From contig NZ_BOMY01000060.1 of the NCBI RefSeq assembly GCF_016862435.1, forward strand, positions 186,001 through 250,000: a stretch of DNA of 64,000 bases, read 5' to 3'. The notes under the pieces were generated by a model, which was not told the origin of the DNA, did no database searches, and saw only the letters and a list, made by a program, of their open reading frames with translations. A program made the position numbers and the translations under genes. Of the stretch, positions 22,445 through 28,720 are shown one piece after another. Source of the DNA: Paractinoplanes tereljensis. Lineage in GTDB: Bacteria; Actinomycetota; Actinomycetes; Mycobacteriales; Micromonosporaceae. How positions within the stretch are numbered: position 1 is the stretch's first letter; each line of letters starts with the position of its first letter.

Positions 22445-23401
22445 TCAGACCCGCTCCAGCGAGGCGTGCGGCAACGGCGGCAGCTCGACGGTGACCACGT
22501 AGCCGGGCCGGATGACCCCACCGCGCAGAACGACCGCCATGACGCCGGCCTTGCGGACGAGGTTGCCGCTCTCATCCCGCCCGATGACCTCTTTGAGCAG
22601 CCCTTCCCGAAACCCGTTGATCTGCCCACACGGATTCCGCAGCCCAGCCACCACGATCGCCGGCCCGGAATCCTCGCCCAGGTCCCGCGCCTGCTCCCGC
22701 GTGCGCTCCCGCGCCTGCTCCCGGTCGCGCTCCCGCGCGGCGGCCGCCGCGAGTGCCACCGCCGAGCGTGCCGTCGGCGGATCCAGGCGCGCGGCCGCCG
22801 CGACCTCAAGGACCGCCGCCAGCGGCCCGCCGACCCCGGCCCAGCCGTCCGCCACCTCGGGCGCAGCGCCCGTCGCCCCGGACGCAGCCCCGGCGGGCTC
22901 AGCGAGGCCGTGCGCCCCCTCGCGCGCGGCCTCAGCGGCCCCGCTCGACCGCGAAGCCGCCGTCTCCCCGGACACCCCAGTGCTCCCGCCGCCGGACGAC
23001 GCCACCGTCTCCTCAGCGCCGCCAGCACCCTCAGCGCCGCCAGCACCCTCAGCGCTCTCAGCGCCCTCTGGAGGGCCGAAGCGCAGGATCGTCCCCACCG
23101 GCAGCCCGATCAGGTCGAGGCCACTGGTGGTCACGTTCTCCCCCAGGTTGCCGGCCGCGACGTCATACCCCTTCGCGCCGACCTCGCCGAACAGCTCCTG
23201 CTGAATCAGATGCACCTGCCGGAAATTCGGCTGCGTCGGATCGTTCCGCACCCGCCCCCGGTGTTTCACGTAAACCCCGGCGTGGACGTCGCCCTCCACA
23301 CCGACCCCCGCGATCAGGACGATCTCGTCCCGAACCGGCTTGGTGAACGCATACACGTCGTTACAACTGACCGCCGCCACCGTTCCCTGCTCAGGCTCCA
23401 T
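22445..23401 (-). CDS. MOSC-domain protein split by a 135-residue low-complexity insertion
   Basis: 318 residues where plain MOSC proteins of this type have about 180. Residues 1-110 (FTKPVRDEIVLIAGVGVEGDVHAG, NFRQVHLIQQELF, GNLGENVTTSGLDLIGLPVG) and 248-318 (VVAGLRNPCGQINGFREGLL, RKAGVMAVVLRGG) together make one complete MOSC domain, with the conserved Cys258 in NPCGQI. Residues 111-247 are Ala/Gly/Ser/Glu-rich, with repeats EGAGGAEGAGGAE and REQARERTREQARD. MOSC domains bind sulfurated molybdenum cofactor or handle sulfur. The frame stays open and flanks are intact, so the protein is probably made. Confidence 0.88.
   Translation of the reverse strand: MEPEQGTVAAVSCNDVYAFTKPVRDEIVLIAGVGVEGDVHAGVYVKHRGRVRNDPTQPNFRQVHLIQQELFGEVGAKGYDVAAGNLGENVTTSGLDLIGLPVGTILRFGPPEGAESAEGAGGAEGAGGAEETVASSGGGSTGVSGETAASRSSGAAEAAREGAHGLAEPAGAASGATGAAPEVADGWAGVGGPLAAVLEVAAAARLDPPTARSAVALAAAAARERDREQARERTREQARDLGEDSGPAIVVAGLRNPCGQINGFREGLLKEVIGRDESGNLVRKAGVMAVVLRGGVIRPGYVVTVELPPLPHASLERV
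22661..23071. repeat. repeat-rich insertion in the MOSC gene
   Basis: The inserted segment contains direct repeats of the form GCCGCCAGCACCCTCAGC (about 23020-23060) and CGCTCCCGCGCCTGCTCCCG (about 22690-22735). Its length is a multiple of three. Slipped-strand growth of short repeats is a plausible origin. Confidence 0.6.
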
Positions 23402-23463
23402 GCCCCGAGTCTCGGTGAACCGTCACCGTCACCGCGACCCGGTTTCGCCGCAATCCGGCGCCC

Positions 23464-23997
23464 TCAGTCCGGCGGCTCGAGGAACAGAGCGGACAAACGC
23501 GGCAGCCGCTTCTGCATCTCCTCCTCGTTGTCGAAATCCCACAGGTCGGCGGCGTCGGGCCTGGTCGCCGCCGTCTCCCCGGCCGGCAACTCGGACCCGG
23601 TCGCCTGCCGATAGGCCTCGGCCGCGATGGACAGCACCTCTTCCGCCTCGAAGACGGCACCGCTCTCGGCGGCCGCGCGCACGGCCGGCAGGTCGGCCAG
23701 CGCATCGGGCGACTTGACGGAACGCGCGACGGTCTCCCGCCCGTGCGCGATCAGCCAGCCGCGGAAGTTGTCGAACCCATCCTCGGAACACCCACCGTGG
23801 ATCACATAGGCCGCCGCCCACAGGTCCTCGGTGCCGGAGGCGACCATCACCTTGTCGAGGTGACGAGCCCAGGCGACGATCTCCTCCGGATCGCGGGTGG
23901 CCAGGTCGGCAGCGGCCCGCTTGGCCACCTCGGCCGGGGAGGCGGGCCGATCGGCGGTCGCGCGGCTGATGACCGCCCAGAAATCGTCGGTTCTCAT
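23464..23997 (-). CDS. DUF4240-domain protein
   Basis: 177 residues from the ATG at 23997 (MRTDDFWAVISRA). The pattern DFWAVI near the start, VMVASGTEDLWAAAYVIHGGCSEDGFDNFRGWLIAHG in the middle and EVLSIAAEAYRQATG later is the DUF4240 signature. These are soluble proteins of unknown role, common in actinomycetes. Divergent from the phosphotransferase gene with 54 bases between starts. Confidence 0.85.
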   Translation of the reverse strand: MRTDDFWAVISRATADRPASPAEVAKRAAADLATRDPEEIVAWARHLDKVMVASGTEDLWAAAYVIHGGCSEDGFDNFRGWLIAHGRETVARSVKSPDALADLPAVRAAAESGAVFEAEEVLSIAAEAYRQATGSELPAGETAATRPDAADLWDFDNEEEMQKRLPRLSALFLEPPD

Positions 23998-24051
23998 GGC
24001 GAGGATCCTGCCAGTCGGGTACGACAAAACTCGGGACGGCAGGATGGTCGG

Positions 24052-25008
24052 GTGCGGCCGATTTCACTCCCCGATGTTCCGTACGGCGCCACCGCCGTCC
24101 GCCCGCAGTGGTCCGACCTGCCGAAAAGCCTGCGGACCGGGATAGCGGCGCGGCTGGGCGCGCCGATCGCCGAGGCAAGAAGTGCCGGCGGCGGCTTCAC
24201 CAGGGCCTTCGCCGCCCTGCTCAGCACGGCCGAGGGCGAGCACGTCTTCGTGAAGGCCGCGCCGCTACGTGACCCGAACGCCGAGTGGTACGCCCGGGAG
24301 GCCGCGATCACCGCCGCCCTCCCGGTGGAGGTCAACGCCGCCCGCCCGCGCTGGACCATGGAGCATTCCGGCTATTTCGTCCTGTGCCTCGAGGCGATCG
24401 ACGGCCACGTCCCCGCCCTGCCGTGGCAGCCGGCCGATCTCCAGGCCGCCCTGACCGCCTGGTCAACCGCCGCCGCCGCGCTGACCACCCCCACCACGCC
24501 CGGCCTGCCGCCTCTCGCCGAGATCATCCGGGGTGAAATGTCCTGGTGGTCGGAGATAGCGGCGGGCCGCGAGCCAATGCCGCGTACCGCCCGAAACACC
24601 GTCGCCCCCGCCCATCTGCCGGAATTGGCCGCCCTCGAACAAGCCCTGCCGAACCTGGTCAAAGGCCCCGGCATGCTGCACGGCGACCTGCGCATCGACA
24701 ACGTCCTGATCGACCGCACCGGCCAGGCCCGCCTCTGCGACTGGACCTGGCCCTGCCTGGGCGCACCCTGGTTCGACACGATCACGCTGCTGATCAGCGC
24801 CTTCGCGAGCGGCCTGGACGCCGACGCCTACCTGGCTCCGTGGGACCCGCCGGCCGAGGGAGTGGACGGCGCGCTGGCCGCCCTGGCGGGCTACTGGTTG
24901 GTGCGCGCCGACGGCGGCCCGAGCAGCGCTTCCCCGCACAGTCGCCAGCACCAACGCTTCAGTGGCGAACAGGCTCTGACCTGGCTCGCGGACCGTCGTG
25001 GCTGGTAG
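24052..25008 (+). CDS. aminoglycoside phosphotransferase-family kinase-like protein
   Basis: 318 residues from a GTG at 24052; the exact start is uncertain. Kinase-like features: FVKAAPL (ATP-site Lys), the catalytic loop HGDLRIDNVLID, and the metal-binding CDWTWPCLGAPWFD. Members phosphorylate small molecules (aminoglycosides, choline, homoserine, macrolides). No resistance context is present and it stands alone, so a resistance role should not be assumed. Confidence 0.82.
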   Translation: MRPISLPDVPYGATAVRPQWSDLPKSLRTGIAARLGAPIAEARSAGGGFTRAFAALLSTAEGEHVFVKAAPLRDPNAEWYAREAAITAALPVEVNAARPRWTMEHSGYFVLCLEAIDGHVPALPWQPADLQAALTAWSTAAAALTTPTTPGLPPLAEIIRGEMSWWSEIAAGREPMPRTARNTVAPAHLPELAALEQALPNLVKGPGMLHGDLRIDNVLIDRTGQARLCDWTWPCLGAPWFDTITLLISAFASGLDADAYLAPWDPPAEGVDGALAALAGYWLVRADGGPSSASPHSRQHQRFSGEQALTWLADRRGW

Positions 25009-25012
25009 CGGT

Positions 25013-25042
25013 TTGGGTAGGCCGCCCCGGCCCTGATAGTCT
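25013..25042 (+). promoter_or_regulatory. candidate rpsT promoter
   Basis: TTGGGT at 25013-25018, 18 bases, TAGTCT at 25037-25042. It would give a leader of about 88 bases before rpsT. Moderate fit to the housekeeping consensus. Confidence 0.35.
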
Positions 25043-25136
25043 GGCTCATCGCGTGTGGTGACGCGCCGCTGTTCGCTGCTCCAGCCACCACCGCTAGAGT
25101 CCGTTTCCCGAACACTAGTCAGGACAAGGCTGTCGC

Positions 25137-25403
25137 GTGGCGAACATCAAATCCCAGATCAAGCGCAACCGGCAGAACGAAAAGGCCCGGCTGCGCAACA
25201 AGTCGGTCAAGTCGTCGCTGAAGACCGTGATTCGCAAGCTCAACGAAGCGAGCGAGGCGGGCAACGTCGAGTCGGCTACGACCCTGCTGCGTGACGCCTC
25301 GCGTCAGCTGGACAAGGCTGTCAGCAAGGGCGTCATCCACAAGAACCAGGCGGCGAACCGCAAGTCGGCAATCGCCAAGCGGATCTCCTCGCTGTCTGCC
25401 TGA
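25137..25403 (+). CDS. rpsT: 30S ribosomal protein S20
   Basis: 88 residues, GTG start. ANIKSQIKRNRQNEKARLRN at the N-terminus and the basic helical body (KSSLKTVIRKLNEA, HKNQAANRKSAIAKRI) are diagnostic. S20 binds 16S rRNA early in 30S assembly. It is transcribed away from holA, as in other actinobacteria. Confidence 0.98.
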   Translation: MANIKSQIKRNRQNEKARLRNKSVKSSLKTVIRKLNEASEAGNVESATTLLRDASRQLDKAVSKGVIHKNQAANRKSAIAKRISSLSA

Positions 25404-25622
25404 CCCAGTCAGGGGCGCGGCAGCACGGAGGCAGCCGCGCCAAGCTCGCACAGCGAGCCGGTCATCGACCAAACCCGGGCACCGCCGGACCATCGTCCGC
25501 GCCGGTGCCCGAGTCGTTTCCGCCCCAAACAACACCAACAGCGAGTCGTCCCAGCTCAGAGCCAACGTCAAGGACGATTCGTTTAGGTTCAAACCAACTT
25601 CAAGAGCCGGATGTCGTGCCTG

Positions 25623-25701
25623 AGTGGGTGGTACGGACCGCTGCTCCCGCCGAGGCCGGGCCGGGGCCCAGCTTCGCCGGCCCGAGCCCTTCATTCTGCG
25701 T
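25623..25701. repeat. dispersed intergenic repeat, copy B
   Basis: In reverse complement this reads CGCAGAATGAAGGGC ... AAGCTGGGCCCCGGCCCG ... CGGCGGGAGC ... CGGTCCGT, matching copy A at 12136-12212 at about 85% of positions. Both copies sit downstream of genes, in opposite orientations within the window. Confidence 0.7.
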
Positions 25702-25774
25702 AAGTGGCAACCCCAAGGCCGCTCCGCGCCCAAACCCAGGCACCTTCATGCCCAGCCCTCCAGCCCTCAGCCTC

Positions 25775-26110
25775 GCAGGCGGGCAGGCCGGAAGGCGGGC
25801 AGCCTCGCGGGCCGGAAGGGGGGGCAGCCTCGCGGGCCGGAAGGGGGGCAGCCTCGCGGGCCGGCAGGTCCGCAGGCGGGCAGGTCGGCGGGTGGGCAGC
25901 ACCAGGCCGGCAGGTCCGCGGGCGGGCAGCACCGCAGGCCGGCAGGTCCGCAGGCCGGCAGCACCGCAGGCCAGCAGGTCCGCAGGCCGGCAGCACCGCA
26001 GGCCAGCAGGTCCGCAGGCGGGCAGGCGAGCAGGTCCGCAGCCCGCAGGCCGGCAACCCCGCAGGCCGGCAGCCCCGCACCAGTGGCCCCGCACCAGTGG
26101 CCTGGCAGGG
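25775..26110. repeat. degenerate tandem-repeat block
   Basis: Built on GCAGGCCGGCAGG-like words. Three roughly 25-bp units CAGCCTCGCGGGCCGGAAGG (25797-25870) are followed by about 31-bp units with GCAGGTCCGCAGGCCGGCAG, of which two neighbours near 25965-26015 are almost identical. It ends in a doubled GCACCAGTGGCC. Confidence 0.75.
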
Positions 26111-26467
26111 CCAGCGCTGAACGCAAGCCATGCGCGTCTCGCCGACAGCCTTCGAGATCCGGGCCCAACCTTCAGCGCCGGATTCCGGCGCTTCAGGTCC
26201 GCGGTGCCGTAACGGGCGCAGGCGTCTGCGCTGCGGCCCTCAATGCCCAGACCAAGCGTTGACCGCGCCTCAACCTCTCGCACCCCGACCCCATGCCAGC
26301 CGATGCGGCAGTGGCCGCGGCGGCGAGGGCGACCGCGGCGGCGGCGGCGACCTCGGCGGCGGCAACAGCCTCAGGCCCTCGGCCTGCTGGCCCGGCCGGA
26401 TGTCGTGCCAGTGGGCGGTCAGGACCTCGGCCTCGCTTGTTTCGGGGCTCGGCTCGCTTGGTGGTGG

Positions 26468-26977
26468 TTATTCGTAGCGGCCTCTGGCGGACTGGCGGAC
26501 TCGCTGCTGGTGGGCCTCGGCCTCTTCGGCCCACGGGCGCATGATCGGGGGGCCCTGGTCTCGGCTGATGACGCCGGGCAGGCGGGTGGTGGCCTGGCCG
26601 GCCAGGTCGGACGGCGGGGTGGCCCGGCTGGCCGTCGCGCCGAGCGTGCCCAGCCCGGTGGGGCCGGTCGCGGTCGCGGGACGCAGAGACTGCGCACGCG
26701 GGAAGCCGGCCGCCGCCGGGGCCGCCGAGCGGCTCAGCGCGCCGGCGATGGTGTCGTTGAGCTTGACCATCGCGGCGACGGTCAGCGGCAGGACCAGGAC
26801 GCCCCACCAGCTCACCAGCTCGGCCAGCGCCAGCAGAATGCCGAGGGCGACCGCACCCTCGAGGAAGACGAAGCAGAGGAAGCCACTGGGCGCGACGTGA
26901 CGCAGCCGGAGCAGCCGGGCGTACAGCGGGCGGGAGGCCACCGGGCGAGGGGCCGCCTCGGGCCGCGCCGCCCTCAT
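26468..26977 (-). CDS. two-helix membrane protein coupled to holA
   Basis: 169 residues; the ATG at 26977 overlaps the holA stop (ATGA), so it is translated with holA. Hydrophobic segments at about residues 34-55 (GFLCFVFLEGAVALGILLALAEL) and 58-74. The C-terminal 80 residues are polar and end with acidic/basic helical sequence (PWAEEAEAHQQRVRQSARGRYE). I recognise no family. A housekeeping link to DNA replication is not implied by the overlap alone. Confidence 0.75.
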   Translation of the reverse strand: MRAARPEAAPRPVASRPLYARLLRLRHVAPSGFLCFVFLEGAVALGILLALAELVSWWGVLVLPLTVAAMVKLNDTIAGALSRSAAPAAAGFPRAQSLRPATATGPTGLGTLGATASRATPPSDLAGQATTRLPGVISRDQGPPIMRPWAEEAEAHQQRVRQSARGRYE

Positions 26978-27957
26978 CGCGCCCCACCCGCACGGCGGGC
27001 CGCGACGACGGCGAAGACCGCCTGTTCCAGGGCATAGCCGCGATCCTCGGCGCCGCCCTTGACCGCGGCGTTGCAGTCGGCGGCCGCCCGCATCGCGTCG
27101 ACCAGGCCCTCGGGCGTCCACCCGCGGCTGCGCTCCTGGGCTCGCTGAATCTTCCAGGCCGGCATGCCGAGCGAGCTGGCCAGTTGGTAGGGGTTGCCCC
27201 GGCCGGCCGAGGCCACCTTGGCGACCGTGCGGACGCCGTCGGCGATCGCGTCGGCGATCGGCACCGGATCGACCCCGACGTGCAGCGCCCACCGCAGCGC
27301 CTCGAGCGCACCCGGCACGTCACCGATCATCGCGGCGTCGGCCACGGTGAAGCCACTCACCTCGGCGCGCCCCTTGTAGTAGCGCGCCACCACGCCCTCG
27401 GTGATCTTGCCGTCGGTGTCAGCGAGCAACTGCGAGCAGGCCGCCGCGATCTCCCGGAGGTCATTGCCGACCGACGCGAGCAGCGCGGACGCGGCCGCCT
27501 CGTCACACCGGCCCCCGTTGCGGCGAAACTCGTCCCGGACGAACGCGATGCGCTCCCGGTCACCCTTGAGCTTGGCCGCCGCGATGACGGTGGCACCGGC
27601 CGAACGCAGCCCGTCGGCGAGCGCCTTGCCCTTGGCCCCGCCGACGTGCGCGACGATCAGCGTCACCTCGGGGTCGGGGTTCTTGGCGTAGGACAGCAGG
27701 GCGGTGATCAGGTCTTTCCGCGCGTCCTGTCCACTGCGGATCACCAGCACCCGGCGCCCGCCGAACAACGACGGGCTCAACATCTCGGCGACCTCGCCGG
27801 CCGCGATCGCGGCACCCTCATACTCCCGGATGTCGACGCCGGGCTCGGCCGCCCGGGCCGCGTCGACCGTCGAGGTGATCGCGCGAGCGGCGAGAAGCTC
27901 CTCGTCGCCGAGGACGAGCACTAACGGATCGGGAGGTGCGGTGTTCACGCTCAACAT
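26974..27957 (-). CDS. holA: DNA polymerase III subunit delta
   Basis: 327 residues from the ATG at 27957. N-terminal VLVLGDEELLAARAI, the FGGRRVLVIRSGQDA strand and the C-terminal collar (VSGFTVADAAMIGDVPGALEALRWALHVGVDPVPIADAIA, SSLGMPAWKIQRAQERSRGW) match the delta subunit of the clamp loader, which opens the beta clamp. Actinobacterial deltas are divergent but the neighbours comEC/comEA on one side and rpsT on the other confirm it. Confidence 0.94.
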   Translation of the reverse strand: MLSVNTAPPDPLVLVLGDEELLAARAITSTVDAARAAEPGVDIREYEGAAIAAGEVAEMLSPSLFGGRRVLVIRSGQDARKDLITALLSYAKNPDPEVTLIVAHVGGAKGKALADGLRSAGATVIAAAKLKGDRERIAFVRDEFRRNGGRCDEAAASALLASVGNDLREIAAACSQLLADTDGKITEGVVARYYKGRAEVSGFTVADAAMIGDVPGALEALRWALHVGVDPVPIADAIADGVRTVAKVASAGRGNPYQLASSLGMPAWKIQRAQERSRGWTPEGLVDAMRAAADCNAAVKGGAEDRGYALEQAVFAVVAARRAGGAR

Positions 27958-28017
27958 CGTCGCACGGGGGCCTGACGTTTCCGCGAGGCTCACTCCTTCG
28001 CGCAGACGGACGATCAC

Positions 28018-28153
28018 CGAATGCGAAAGCAGACATATCGGCGGCCTGCCATGTCACGGCCGTCGTAGAGTCGCTCGATCAGGCTGAATGTCTGCGCCGA
28101 TAACCGAACGGTCAGCATTCCCCATCGACCGCCCCGAATGCTGACCAATCCGC
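28018..28153. other. gap with nested inverted repeats
   Basis: Between holA and the stop of the acetyltransferase gene, both minus strand. GGTCAGCATTC / GAATGCTGACC (28110-28120 and 28136-28146) is a perfect 11-bp stem with a 15-base loop and probably ends the acetyltransferase transcript; TATCGGCG / CGCCGATA (28036-28043, 28095-28102) forms a second stem. Neither has a clear T-run. Confidence 0.5.
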
Positions 28154-28699
28154 CTAACCCGGGCGTGTCGGCAATTCGGAGCTGAGCATCGACCCGATCC
28201 ACGCGTCCACCCGGACGCCGCGATGCACCAGACGCTGCCGCAGCGTCGCCTCGATCCGGAAGCCGGATTTCTCCGCCACCCGCCGGGAAGCGACGTTGCC
28301 CACCTCGGCCCGCCACTCGATCAGGGCAAGCCCGAGCCGCTCGAATCCCCACCCGCACAGCATCAGCACCGCCGCGGTGGCCACCCCACGCCCGCGCGCC
28401 GCCGGGTCCAGCCAGTAGCCGATCTGCCCGGCCCCGCGCCCGTCCAGCCCGAACCCGACCCGCCCGAGCCGTTCCCCCGCGCCGCCCTCGATCACGAACT
28501 CGGCCCGGGTCTGCCGGTTCCAGGCCGCGACCGCCATCTCCCGCACGAAGTACTCGGCGTCCGACCTCCGGTACGGGATCGGCAGCTCCAGGAACCGCTG
28601 CACCGCCGGGTCGAGCGACACCTCGTACACCCAGGGAATGTCATCGTCCACGAACGGCCGCAGCGTCAGGTCCCCGGCGGTGATCGTCTCTCGCTCCAC
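28154..28699 (-). CDS. GNAT acetyltransferase, RimJ/RimL type
   Basis: 181 residues, GTG start. LRPFVDDDIPWVYEVSLDPAVQRFLELPIPYRRSDAEYFV at the N-terminus and the acetyl-CoA motif QIGYWLDPAARGRGVATAAVLML (R/QxxGxG/A form) are typical, followed by EWRAEVGNVASRRVAEKSGFRIEATLRQ. Members acetylate the N-terminus of proteins or small amines. The target is unknown. It follows comEC by about 20 bases. Confidence 0.9.
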   Translation of the reverse strand: MERETITAGDLTLRPFVDDDIPWVYEVSLDPAVQRFLELPIPYRRSDAEYFVREMAVAAWNRQTRAEFVIEGGAGERLGRVGFGLDGRGAGQIGYWLDPAARGRGVATAAVLMLCGWGFERLGLALIEWRAEVGNVASRRVAEKSGFRIEATLRQRLVHRGVRVDAWIGSMLSSELPTRPG

Positions 28700-28720
28700 C
28701 CCCGCATTCTCATCGACCCG

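Larger units (their letters stand above)
25404..26467. other. 1.06-kb stretch without a recognisable gene
   Basis: After rpsT comes a possible hairpin (GGCGCGGC / GCCGCGCC, 25414-25441, loop 12, no T-run), then an AT-richer stretch at about 25520-25605, copy B of the dispersed repeat at about 25623-25701, a dense tandem-repeat block at about 25775-26110, and GC-rich sequence to 26467. Long open frames on both strands here translate into Arg/Pro/Gly repeats (for example GRQVRRPAAPQASRSAGRQ) and look like products of base composition, not proteins. Confidence 0.6.

Noticed and set aside
24052..25008. Aminoglycoside resistance gene
   Set aside because: The kinase fold is shared by many metabolic enzymes and there is no resistance or antibiotic cluster nearby.
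25575..25600. tRNA T-arm (GGTTCAAACC)
   Set aside because: No 5-bp T stem, acceptor stem or anticodon arm can be built around it.
25600..26283. 227-residue open frame on the minus strand in the repeat region
   Set aside because: Its middle is only Cys/Arg/Pro/Ala repeats created by the tandem DNA repeat, and equally long frames exist in other frames on both strands.
26389..26425. Third copy of the dispersed repeat
   Set aside because: Only GCCGGATGTCGTGCC and about 15 following bases match the edge of copy B; the core is absent.
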